A stretch of DNA of 64,000 nt. Source: Niveibacterium sp. SC-1 (lineage in GTDB: Bacteria; Pseudomonadota; Gammaproteobacteria; Burkholderiales; Rhodocyclaceae). Every line of letters starts with the position of its first letter. Position 1 is the first letter of the stretch. The stretch lies in the NCBI RefSeq assembly GCF_038235435.1, contig NZ_CP151275.1:2852001-2916000 (forward strand), written 5' to 3'. Made by a program: the position numbers and the translations under genes. Below, piece after piece: positions 23,174 through 30,300 of this stretch. The notes under the pieces were generated by a model. The model saw only the letters and a program-made list of their open reading frames with translations. It ran no database searches and was not told where the DNA came from.

Positions 23174-23601
23174 CGCTTAGGCGCTTTCGCCGGCTTGTCG
23201 CCGACCCAAGTTGGATGCGGCACAGCTTTGCGCATGAGCTGCTCCAGATCCTTTGATCGGTACAGGTCAATGCACTTGAGTAGCTCGAAGCGCGCGCCTG
23301 CGTAGGCCTCGGGCGAGCCCATGTAATTGCGGGCAAGGTACTTGGCGATCAGGGCGTCTAGCAGGGGTTCGAGCTCAGCGTCGAAGGCGGTCCAGTCCAG
23401 GTAGGCCCCCGTGGAGGCGCTGGCATCGTCGCCCGCGGGCGAGCCTTTATAGGCAGTAGCGATGCAGCCTGCGAGCGCACGGTCTTTGTAGTTCTGCCCG
23501 TTGGTGCGCGAGGGCACACCGGACTGGTCGGGCTGGGCCGCCCAGCCCTGCCCTGCCGCCAGGCAGGCGCAGAGCAGCACCGCCGAGAAGGTGCGCGTCA
23601 T
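23170..23601 (-). CDS. tai4: Tai4-like amidase immunity protein
   Basis: A 143-residue protein with a signal peptide (MTRTFSAVLLCACLAAGQGW), so it is periplasmic. The pattern NYKDRALAGCIATAYKGSP, then LARNY, KCIDLYRSKDLEQLMRK matches Tai4 proteins, which bind and block Tae4 peptidoglycan amidases. The ATG at 23601 overlaps the amidase stop as ATGA, the tight coupling usual for effector-immunity pairs. Confidence 0.85.
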   Translation of the reverse strand: MTRTFSAVLLCACLAAGQGWAAQPDQSGVPSRTNGQNYKDRALAGCIATAYKGSPAGDDASASTGAYLDWTAFDAELEPLLDALIAKYLARNYMGSPEAYAGARFELLKCIDLYRSKDLEQLMRKAVPHPTWVGDKPAKAPKR

Positions 23602-24095
23602 GGCACGGTCCATAGATTGGCGCGGTCGGTACGGTAGGTAACGCCCGGTTCGTTGAAGTAGCAGTGGTCGTAGCAGCTTTTGCCATCAAACAGGGTGGCG
23701 TGACCACGCGCGTCGCCCCAGCCCGTGACTTCGAACAGTACGACGCCCCGGCGCCCCTGCAGCGCTGCGGAGCTCGCAGGGTAAGCGATCACCTCGGGCT
23801 TGCCCCAGGCGTGTCTGAGAAACTCGATGAGGTAGGGCACGCGAAAGAAGTAGTTTCGGCGGTCGGCCCCAGTGACCGTCCGGCCCGCTATAGCCGGAAT
23901 AAGAACCCCGCAGTGCCCGAGGATATAGCTCATGCGCACGGCGCAGGTGTTCTCCCAAGCGTTGGCCGGGGCATTGATGTTGCGCGCTACCGTGCCCCCG
24001 ATGATCTTGGCGACCTTCTGCGCCTGCTGCTCTCCCGGGCCGGCAAGGATGACCTGCGACGCCGCCCAGAGCGACGAGAAAGACGGACGAGCCAA
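23598..24095 (-). CDS. tae4: Tae4-like peptidoglycan amidase
   Basis: A 165-residue protein from TTG 24095, which has AAGGAA six bases upstream; no ATG fits. Residues show the Tae4 triad pattern: Cys51 in ENTCAVRMSYIL, His132 in ARGHATLFDG and Asp143 in CYDHCYF, 11 residues after the His as in Tae4, with a flanking Cys pair. Tae4 enzymes cut the D-Glu-mDap bond and are normally type VI secretion effectors. There is no signal peptide. The gene is followed at once by an immunity gene and lies in a prophage with no secretion genes nearby. Confidence 0.85.
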   Translation of the reverse strand: MARPSFSSLWAASQVILAGPGEQQAQKVAKIIGGTVARNINAPANAWENTCAVRMSYILGHCGVLIPAIAGRTVTGADRRNYFFRVPYLIEFLRHAWGKPEVIAYPASSAALQGRRGVVLFEVTGWGDARGHATLFDGKSCYDHCYFNEPGVTYRTDRANLWTVP

Positions 24096-24117
24096 AGCTG
24101 TTTCCTTTCGATGAGCG

Positions 24118-24408
24118 TTAGTGCGGCTGGGCCGCGGGCGGAATCTGCGGCGCGAAGGCCACGCGCCGCGCGCCGTCGAACTTGAGGAACAGAAGGTCCG
24201 CACCATCCTCGCGCGGGTTGCGCCACAGCGCCGTGCGCGTGCCGTCCTCCATGTCGACGAAGACCCATTCCGACGGCGGACCGATCAGTGCCACCACTTC
24301 GTCTTCCCTCATCCCATCGCGCACCTGGCGCGCCCCGTCCCAGCTGAACGGCTGATGAGCGCATGAGGCGGTCAGCAACGTCACGATCAGAGCCAATGCA
24401 CTTCGCAT
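24118..24408 (-). CDS. Small lipoprotein, BamE/SmpA-like
   Basis: A 96-residue protein starting MRSALALIVTLLTASCAHQP, with a lipobox (LTASC) at the end of a signal peptide. The mature part (QVRDGMREDEVVALIGPPSE, then LLFLKFDGARRVAF) follows the BamE/SmpA pattern (G-M-x-x-x-E-V-x-x-L-x-G-x-P). ATG 24408 is chosen because GGAGGTG lies just upstream. It is the first gene of the leftward accessory block and is 22 bases from the amidase, so it may act with it in the envelope. Confidence 0.75.
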   Translation of the reverse strand: MRSALALIVTLLTASCAHQPFSWDGARQVRDGMREDEVVALIGPPSEWVFVDMEDGTRTALWRNPREDGADLLFLKFDGARRVAFAPQIPPAAQPH

Positions 24409-24459
24409 AAACACCTCCATTCCGGGGCCGGAGGTTACGACTACGGACGCCTCCGGACG

Positions 24460-24518
24460 GTGACGGCCGTCACAGTATCCGTTTGGTTATTGACACACGA
24501 TAACCGTTCGGTTACTTT
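24460..24518 (+). promoter_or_regulatory. pL-like promoter and operator of the rightward early operon
   Basis: TTGACA (24490-24495) and TACTTT (24513-24518) are 17 bases apart. TAACCG-TT-CGGTTA (24501-24514) lies between and overlaps the -10. About 31 of 40 bases match the pR region read on the other strand (20120-20081). A further TAACCG half-site is at 24531-24536. Upstream, GTGACGGCCGTCAC (24460-24473) is a perfect palindrome. The cI-like repressor should bind here as well as at pR. Confidence 0.75.
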
Positions 24519-24551
24519 GCTCCCATCGAATAACCGTTGGGAGTTACTGCC

Positions 24552-24863
24552 ATGCCCCAGCCGACCACCAAACAGGCCTACGACCGCACGAGTCTCGCGC
24601 GGCACGGCATCAGCTTCGAGCAGGCCGTGGCTGACCCCTTGATCTCGCGGGGCCTGGCCGGCCTTACCCGGGCCATCGAGCGCCTGGCCACGCACCGAAC
24701 TTCCGGCCGCTACGTGCACGCGGGCTGCTGGATCGAGAAGACATGCGACCGGGAGTCCGTTGCAGCGGACCCCACCGACGCGGCCGGCCACCTTCGGGGT
24801 GAGCTGACGCCCCTGAATAGCCGCGATCAGCGACAGGCCGGCTGCCAGCCAGAAGACCGGTAA
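24552..24863 (+). CDS. First gene of the pL-like operon, unknown function
   Basis: A 103-residue protein (MPQPTTKQAYDRTSLARHGI) starting 34 bases after the -10 of the repressor-controlled promoter. It has no recognised domain. In lambda this place is held by an antiterminator, but nothing here resembles the arginine-rich motif of N. The ATG at 24552 is the first in frame after the promoter. Confidence 0.6.
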   Translation: MPQPTTKQAYDRTSLARHGISFEQAVADPLISRGLAGLTRAIERLATHRTSGRYVHAGCWIEKTCDRESVAADPTDAAGHLRGELTPLNSRDQRQAGCQPEDR

Positions 24864-24901
24864 GCCCTATGGCACCCACCACCCACATCCGGAGCCACAC
24901 C

Positions 24902-25225
24902 ATGAAAGCTCTCACCTACTGGCAGCGCTACCGCGAACGCCGCGAGCTGCTGCGCCGCCAAGCGGAACTGAAGACTGCGATCGAGTACAGCCACAACCAG
25001 ATCGCCCTCCATCGCAATCGCCTGGAAGAACTGTTCCGCGAGCAGGACGAGGTGGAGGCGCGGCTGGACCCGCACTACGTGCCCATCCCCGCCGTGATCC
25101 GCAAGGTGGTGCGCGGCACGGATGGCCGCATCACCAAGACGCTGCCGATCGTCCTCATGCACGAGAGCCCCGCCTGTGCGGGTGTGGCAGTGCCACTGCG
25201 AACCGAGTCCCGGCCCACCGCGTAA
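24902..25225 (+). CDS. Coiled-coil early phage protein
   Basis: A 107-residue protein starting MKALTYWQRYRERRELLRRQ. Residues ~5-60 are a strongly charged helix with heptad spacing (LKTAIEYSHNQIALHRNRLE, ELFREQDEVEARL). The C-terminal 50 residues are beta-rich. No function is known to me. It is second in the rightward early operon. Confidence 0.55.
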   Translation: MKALTYWQRYRERRELLRRQAELKTAIEYSHNQIALHRNRLEELFREQDEVEARLDPHYVPIPAVIRKVVRGTDGRITKTLPIVLMHESPACAGVAVPLRTESRPTA

Positions 25226-25305
25226 CTCGCCCCTTTCCGGCAGGCGAGCCACGCGCACACCTGCCCTATCGCCCACGTGCTGGGCAATCAACTTAGGACA
25301 TTGCC

Positions 25306-25653
25306 ATGGGAACACGTCCGTTCTTCGACACCGTGCGCGACCTGCGCCGCGGGGCGCTGCTGGATGAAGCAGCCGACAAGCTGCAGGAGGTCATTGCCGG
25401 TGTCACCGAAACCGGCAAGGCCGGAAAGCTCGTGATCGAGCTGTCGGTAAAGCCCGCCTCCAAGAACCAGGCCGCTGTCACGGTCAGCGACAAGGTCACC
25501 GCCAAGGTGCCGGCGCTGCCTGCGGGCGAAACCATCATGTTCGTCACCGTGGAGAACAACCTGGTGCCGAACGACCCGCGCCAATCCTCACTTGATCTCA
25601 AGCAGGTCACCACATCGGCGCCCACCGAGCTCAAGACCGCGGGCGCTGCCTGA
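25306..25653 (+). CDS. Early phage protein preceding DUF2303
   Basis: A 115-residue protein (MGTRPFFDTVRDLRRGALLD) with an N-terminal helix and a beta-rich middle (GKLVIELSVKPASKNQAAVT). It is regularly found just before DUF2303 genes in phages of Burkholderiales and relatives, probably in the same recombination or DNA-handling module, but its function is unknown. Confidence 0.65.
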   Translation: MGTRPFFDTVRDLRRGALLDEAADKLQEVIAGVTETGKAGKLVIELSVKPASKNQAAVTVSDKVTAKVPALPAGETIMFVTVENNLVPNDPRQSSLDLKQVTTSAPTELKTAGAA

Positions 25654-25685
25654 GCGCCCGCCACCTCCACGCACCAGGAACCACC

Positions 25686-26549
25686 ATGCCCAAGCCCCAG
25701 GAATTCATCTCCGGCACCCTCAGCGGTACCACCGAAGCCGAGGCGATCGCCTCCCTCGCCGCCCAGCCGGTTGTCTCGCAGATCTGCGAGACGCCGATCG
25801 CCCTCCTACCGCAAGGCTGGGAGCTCACCGCCAAGCCTGAGCTGCTGCCCAAGCCCACGCGCAAGTCGGGCACCGTCTCGCTTCATGAAGTGGAGAGCTT
25901 CATCCACGTGGTGAAGGCGCAAGGCTCGCTGACCAACACCAACGTCTATCTCGACGTCGACTACGCGAAGAGCAAGTTCGTCGCGACGGCCGTATTCAAT
26001 GACCACAGCGCCTACGCGGACGCGGGCCACCGCGACCACCGTGCAGTGTTCTCGCCGCGCTTCTCCGAGGAATGGCTGCGCTGGACCAAGAGCGACAAGC
26101 AGCAAATGTCGCAGGCCGTGTTCGCGTCGTTTCTGGAGGCCAACCAGCGTGACATCCAGTCCCCGCCCAACAGCGGGCTGCCGACCGGCAGCGACGTGCT
26201 CACCTTCGCCACGCAACTGCAGGAGACGCGCAAGGTGAAGTACGGCAGCGGCATCAACCTGCAGAACGGCCTGGTGCAGATCGAGTTCACCGAAGAGAAC
26301 GACACCGGCACCAAGGGCAAGCTGGACCTCTTCCGCAAGTTCGCGATCGGCGTGCGCCCTTTCTTCAACGGCACGGCCTATTCGGTGCAAGCCTTCCTGC
26401 GCTACCGCATCGACCGCAACTCGGGCGAGATCGTCTTCTGGTTCGAGCTGGACCGCCCGGACGTGACGCTGGAAGACGCCGCCAAGGCGATCGTGCAGCA
26501 GATCCGCGAGCAGGCCGGCGTGCCCGTCCTCTTCGGTCTGCCGGGCTGA
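25686..26549 (+). CDS. DUF2303 family phage protein (YfdQ-like)
   Basis: A 287-residue protein with the DUF2303 pattern: SLHEVESFIHVVKAQGSLTN, FNDHSAYADAGHRDHRAVFS and the C-terminal FWFELDRPDVTLEDAAKAIV. YfdQ of E. coli prophage CPS-53 belongs to the same family. Such proteins are encoded beside recombination genes in early operons. No enzymatic motif is evident. Confidence 0.85.
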   Translation: MPKPQEFISGTLSGTTEAEAIASLAAQPVVSQICETPIALLPQGWELTAKPELLPKPTRKSGTVSLHEVESFIHVVKAQGSLTNTNVYLDVDYAKSKFVATAVFNDHSAYADAGHRDHRAVFSPRFSEEWLRWTKSDKQQMSQAVFASFLEANQRDIQSPPNSGLPTGSDVLTFATQLQETRKVKYGSGINLQNGLVQIEFTEENDTGTKGKLDLFRKFAIGVRPFFNGTAYSVQAFLRYRIDRNSGEIVFWFELDRPDVTLEDAAKAIVQQIREQAGVPVLFGLPG

Positions 26550-26554
26550 CCGCC

Positions 26555-26749
26555 ATGAGCGCGTTGATCACAACCGTTGTGGTGCCTGACGACGCGCTCG
26601 TCTTCGAGGTGGCGCGCGAGGCCGCGGCACGCCACCTGCACCTGATCACCGACGGCCATCGACATCTCCTCTGCTCCATCGTCCCGCCCGGCTGGCGCCG
26701 TTGCGCCGCGGTGGAGCGCGACACCCTACCGAAGGACACGGTGCAATGA
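26555..26749 (+). CDS. Small early phage protein
   Basis: A 64-residue protein (MSALITTVVVPDDALVFEVA) with a short alpha/beta pattern. Its stop overlaps the next ATG (ATGA), so it is coupled to the exonuclease. Unknown function. Confidence 0.55.
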   Translation: MSALITTVVVPDDALVFEVAREAAARHLHLITDGHRHLLCSIVPPGWRRCAAVERDTLPKDTVQ

Positions 26750-27312
26750 CCAAGCACGTGATGATCGACATCGAGACGCTCGGCACCAGCCATCTGGCCG
26801 CAATCGCAGCGATCGGTGCCGTCGAGTTCGACCCCCGTGGCAGCCACATCGACGGCGGCTTCTACTGCCACGTGGACGTGGAAGACGCGGTGCGCAGCGG
26901 CATGCGCATCGAGGGGACCACGGTGAAGTGGTGGCTCGGCCAAGGCGACGAGGCCCGCGGCGAGCTCGCGAAACCGCGCCGCCCGCTGCCGCTTGCCAAG
27001 GCACTGGAGCGCCTGGCGATCTACCTGGCCGGCAACGTGGCAACCGAGGACACGCGCGACGAGCTGCAGGTGTGGGCCAAGGGCACGAGCTTCGACTTCG
27101 GCATCCTGCGCTGCGCGTTCGACCTCACACGCCAGCCGCTGCCGTGGCGCTACTGGAACGAGCGCGATTACCGCACCATCGCGCGCCTGGTGCCGGCGGT
27201 GGAGGCGCCTGCGCGCCAGGGCACCGCCCACAACGCGCTGAGCGACGCGATCCACCAAGCTCAGCATCTGCAGCGCATCCTCACCCACGCGCCGGCCGAG
27301 GCGCTGCTGTGA
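26746..27312 (+). CDS. 3'-5' exonuclease, DEDDh / Rv2179c-like
   Basis: A 188-residue protein. The motif MIDIETLGTSHLAAIAAIGA supplies the first acidic pair. GTSFDFGILRCAFD gives the second Asp. HNALSDAIHQAQHL gives the His and last Asp, completing a DEDD-type active site as in Rv2179c and RecE-like prophage exonucleases. It probably acts on DNA or RNA during phage replication or recombination. ATG 26746 is coupled to the small gene upstream. Confidence 0.85.
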   Translation: MTKHVMIDIETLGTSHLAAIAAIGAVEFDPRGSHIDGGFYCHVDVEDAVRSGMRIEGTTVKWWLGQGDEARGELAKPRRPLPLAKALERLAIYLAGNVATEDTRDELQVWAKGTSFDFGILRCAFDLTRQPLPWRYWNERDYRTIARLVPAVEAPARQGTAHNALSDAIHQAQHLQRILTHAPAEALL

Positions 27313-27866
27313 GCGAGTCGGCCTGGATCCTCACGCGCACCGGAAAGCACTTCGACCTGCTCGACCCACAGCCGGACATGGTCGACATCCGCGACATCGC
27401 GCATGCGTTGGGCAACCTCTGCCGCTTTGCCGGCCACTGCGCGCGCTTCCACAGCGTTGCAGAGCATAGCGTCGGCGTTGCCGATCTACTGCCACCGGAA
27501 CTGAAGCTGGAAGGCCTGCTGCACGACGCAGCGGAGGCCTACGTGGGCGACTGCACGCAGCCGCTCAAGGCGGTGCTGCACCACTACCAGCGCATCGAAT
27601 CGCGCATCGACACAGTGATCCGCGAGCACTTCGGCTTGCCTCATGGGATGAGCCCGGAGGTGAAGGTCGCCGACCTGCGCATGCTCGCTGAAGAGCGCGA
27701 GAAGCTGATGCCCGAGGACGACACGCCATGGGCAATCCTGCAAGGCGTGGAACCGGCACGCGGCGCGTATGTCGGCTGGTGCGCACCCAACATGGCAAGC
27801 GCGCTCTTCCTGGGCGCCTACGAGTCGATCCAGTCGTGGCACGAGTCGCGAGCAAGGGCTGCGTGA
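27309..27866 (+). CDS. HD-domain phosphohydrolase
   Basis: A 185-residue protein from GTG 27309, overlapping the exonuclease stop as GTGA. The metal-binding HD motif LLHDAAEAYVGD follows RFHSVAEHSVG, with the later Asp in KVADLRML, as in YfbR-type nucleotidases of phages. These hydrolyse deoxynucleoside monophosphates or cyclic nucleotides; the substrate here is unknown. The longer frame reading into the exonuclease is a shadow. Confidence 0.8.
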   Translation: MSESAWILTRTGKHFDLLDPQPDMVDIRDIAHALGNLCRFAGHCARFHSVAEHSVGVADLLPPELKLEGLLHDAAEAYVGDCTQPLKAVLHHYQRIESRIDTVIREHFGLPHGMSPEVKVADLRMLAEEREKLMPEDDTPWAILQGVEPARGAYVGWCAPNMASALFLGAYESIQSWHESRARAA

Positions 27867-28294
27867 TGCGTCGCGTCCACCGACCCACGCTGATCCAGCA
27901 GCACCGCGCCTTCGCGCTGATCGACCAGATCCACGACCGCCTCGCCCGGGGGGAGGTGGAGATCGTCGAAGACCGCCCGGTCTTCCAGGACCCAACCGAC
28001 GGGAAGTGGTACTACATCGACGACGCGCTCGAAGGCTGGGTGCAGGCCTGGCAGCGCATCGTCGCCTGGTACCGCCTGCCCTGTGACTTCGACCCGATCC
28101 TGCGCTTGCGCCAGCGGCTCGCGACCGACGGGCCCTTCACCGCCGAAGATGTCGCCGCCTCGCAGGGCGTCGTCGACTTCCTGCGCCGCGCTTACCGCGG
28201 CATGGACGTCTATCAGACGCGCCAGCTCGTCCAAACCACGGAGCTGGCGATCAAGTTCCAGGACGCCGGGTTGGCGGAAAGGCCGGCGGCATGA
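27866..28294 (+). CDS. Early phage protein of unknown function
   Basis: A 142-residue protein (MRRVHRPTLIQQHRAFALID), helical with two Trp-rich stretches (GKWYYIDDALEGWVQAWQRI). Its ATG overlaps the HD gene stop (TGATG). No domain is recognised; the compact length and coupling suggest a partner of the neighbouring DNA-handling proteins. Confidence 0.6.
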   Translation: MRRVHRPTLIQQHRAFALIDQIHDRLARGEVEIVEDRPVFQDPTDGKWYYIDDALEGWVQAWQRIVAWYRLPCDFDPILRLRQRLATDGPFTAEDVAASQGVVDFLRRAYRGMDVYQTRQLVQTTELAIKFQDAGLAERPAA

Positions 28295-28566
28295 GCGGCC
28301 AACTCACTATGATTGGCGATGACTGGCTGAGTGATCGCGATCGCAAGGCCCACGCGCGGGCAGAAGCGGCGCGCACGAAGACGGGCCTGGAGTGTGCCAA
28401 GAAGCTCGAAGCCGCGGCCGATGCGTTGAACGCCTACGCCGCAGCGTGCAACGAATGCCGGGACCAATCGGCGGTGCGGCGGGCAGACGACAGTCGGGTG
28501 CTCTTGGTCCGGAGTCTCATGGAGTACTCGACCTGGCTCGACGGCAAGTACGGAGTGAAGGCATGA
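28291..28566 (+). CDS. Small early phage protein with a charged helix
   Basis: A 91-residue protein (MSGQLTMIGDDWLSDRDRKA). Most of it is an Ala/Glu/Arg-rich helix, with a CNEC pair near residue 55. It overlaps both neighbours by four bases. Unknown function. Confidence 0.55.
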   Translation: MSGQLTMIGDDWLSDRDRKAHARAEAARTKTGLECAKKLEAAADALNAYAAACNECRDQSAVRRADDSRVLLVRSLMEYSTWLDGKYGVKA

Positions 28567-29219
28567 AGCGCCGCCCCTGGTCCGCGACTGACGTCGAGGT
28601 GCTTCGCATGGCCTACGCCGAGGCTCCAACCGCCGCCATAGCCAAGACGCTCGACCGCACCGAGCGGCAGGTCTACAGCAAAGCCCTGTCGATGGGCTTG
28701 AAGAAGAGCGCGGGCTTTCGCCGCGACCCTACGCGATCGGGATGCACTGATGGCACGCGCGGAGTCCAGACGCGCTTTCAGGCCGGGCATTCGAGCTGGA
28801 ACAAGGGAACGCACTTCGTCGTTGGCGGCCGTTCGGCCGAAACGCGCTTCAAGCCCGGCAGCAAGCCGCACACGTGGCGCCCGATCGGCCACGTGCGGAC
28901 TACGAAGGAAGGCTACCTGGAACGCAAGATCACCGACACGGGCGTGACGCGTCGCGACTACAGGCCCATCCATCACCTGATGTGGCTCGAAGCTGGCCGC
29001 GAGATTCCGCCCGCCCACGCCCTGGTCTTCATCAACGGCGACAAGAGCGACCTGCGCCTTGAGAACTTCGAGCTCGTGCCGCGCGCCGAGCTGATGCGCC
29101 GGAATTCCATCCACCGCCTGCAGCCGGAGTTGCGAGAGGTCATTCATCTGCGTGGCGCCATCCGCGCCACCATCACCAAACGCCGGAAAAAGGAGCTCGC
29201 CCGTGAGCAAGCCGAATAA
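28563..29219 (+). CDS. HNH endonuclease with N-terminal helix-turn-helix
   Basis: A 218-residue protein. Residues 1-50 (RRPWSATDVEVLRMAYAEAP, then RTERQVYSKALSMGLKKS) form a SANT-like DNA-binding domain. A basic linker follows. Residues ~135-185 carry the HNH motif (DYRPIHHLMWLEAGREIPPA, LVFINGDKSDLRLENFELV). This layout is that of phage homing or nicking endonucleases. The start ATG 28563 overlaps the upstream stop. It may be a selfish insertion, or aid packaging or recombination. Confidence 0.85.
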   Translation: MKRRPWSATDVEVLRMAYAEAPTAAIAKTLDRTERQVYSKALSMGLKKSAGFRRDPTRSGCTDGTRGVQTRFQAGHSSWNKGTHFVVGGRSAETRFKPGSKPHTWRPIGHVRTTKEGYLERKITDTGVTRRDYRPIHHLMWLEAGREIPPAHALVFINGDKSDLRLENFELVPRAELMRRNSIHRLQPELREVIHLRGAIRATITKRRKKELAREQAE

Positions 29220-29526
29220 CGACATCGCCGAGCTGCGCGGCCACCTCTTCGACACGCTGCGCAGCCTCAAGGACAAGGACGCCCCGATGGACATCGCCAG
29301 GGCGAAGGCCGTGTGCGACGTTGCCGAGCAGATCACCGACACCGCGCGTATCGAGATCGAGCTGATGAAGGTCACGCAAGAACGCGTGAGCAGCGACTTC
29401 CTCCCCGCGCCCGATGGCGACTATCCGCCTGGCGCACTTCCCGGTGCGCGGCGCACCGCCCAGGGCGTGGCGACCGTGCAGGCCGTGCCTGGCGCGACCG
29501 TCACAACTCACAGGCTGAGGGGCTGA
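29203..29526 (+). CDS. Phage protein of unknown function
   Basis: A 107-residue protein from GTG 29203, with GGAG seven bases upstream; it overlaps the HNH gene by 17 bases in another frame. It begins VSKPNNDIAELRGHLFDTLR and is helical up to residue ~65, then disordered and Pro/Ala-rich. Common in prophages of this type; function unknown. Confidence 0.65.
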   Translation: MSKPNNDIAELRGHLFDTLRSLKDKDAPMDIARAKAVCDVAEQITDTARIEIELMKVTQERVSSDFLPAPDGDYPPGALPGARRTAQGVATVQAVPGATVTTHRLRG

Positions 29527-30071
29527 TGAAAACGCGTGAGTCGTTGCCGCTACCGCGGCCGCCCGCCTTCCTGCTGACTGTCCACGACGTGATTCCGGTG
29601 CGCCTGCCGTCGGGGACGCGCGCAATGGTAGATCTCCCGGTGCCGTTCACTCAGGCCGACTTTCAGCACCTGCACAGGATATTGGCGCTCTATATCGAAG
29701 ACGCCGTGAATGAAGGCCCGCCGACGGCGGTCAGTGACCAATCGGAAGAGTGCATGCCGTACCTGAAGGCTGGAGAGACGCCTGCTCAGCGCATCCAGCG
29801 CGAGATCGACGACAACGCCGCAGTGACCGGCTTGCTGGCGAACGAACGACGCACGGTCGAGGCCCTGACGCAAGAGCGCGACAGGCTGCGCGATGCGCTG
29901 CGAGAAGCAGCCCGTATCGCAATGGATGGACCGCTTATCGTCCCCAGCGGCAGGCACACGTTTCTGTCGGAAGAGTGCAAGGCGATGGCGTTCGCAATCT
30001 CCGCCAAGATCCGCGCCCTCACCGCCTATCCCAAGGTCGAGCCGCAGGGCGAAGGGGAGCGCGATGGCTGA
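29526..30071 (+). CDS. Phage protein with a C-terminal coiled coil
   Basis: A 181-residue protein (MKTRESLPLPRPPAFLLTVH). Residues ~20-70 are beta-rich, ~90-140 a coiled coil (GLLANERRTVEALTQERDRL). No catalytic motif is seen. The ATG overlaps the previous stop by TGATG. Confidence 0.55.
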   Translation: MKTRESLPLPRPPAFLLTVHDVIPVRLPSGTRAMVDLPVPFTQADFQHLHRILALYIEDAVNEGPPTAVSDQSEECMPYLKAGETPAQRIQREIDDNAAVTGLLANERRTVEALTQERDRLRDALREAARIAMDGPLIVPSGRHTFLSEECKAMAFAISAKIRALTAYPKVEPQGEGERDG

Positions 30072-30300
30072 GCCCGCCCTTCTGCTATCCGAACAAGAGA
30101 TCCAGTCCCTCACCGGCAGACGCCGCACAGGCGCGCAAGCACGGCAGCTTGAGTTCCTTGGCATCGAACACCGACGCCGCGCGGACGGCTCGCTTGTTAT
30201 CCTGCGCTCGCAAGTCGAGCGCGCACTGGGCGCCCCCGAGGAGCAGCCTGCGCCGGCGAATCGCCGCAAGACGGCACCACGCTTTGATCTGATCAAATAA
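30064..30300 (+). CDS. DUF4224 protein, probable excisionase-like factor
   Basis: A 78-residue protein whose core LLLSEQEIQSLTGRRRTGAQ followed by LEFLGIEHRRRADGSLVILR is the DUF4224 pattern, a small winged-helix found next to phage integrases. Its stop overlaps the integrase start (TAATG). By position and fold it may be a recombination directionality factor; that role is inferred. Confidence 0.75.
   Translation: MAEPALLLSEQEIQSLTGRRRTGAQARQLEFLGIEHRRRADGSLVILRSQVERALGAPEEQPAPANRRKTAPRFDLIK

Noticed and set aside
24441-24791. A 116-residue minus-strand frame across the pL region
   Set aside because: It reads through the operator-promoter and has no ribosome binding site.
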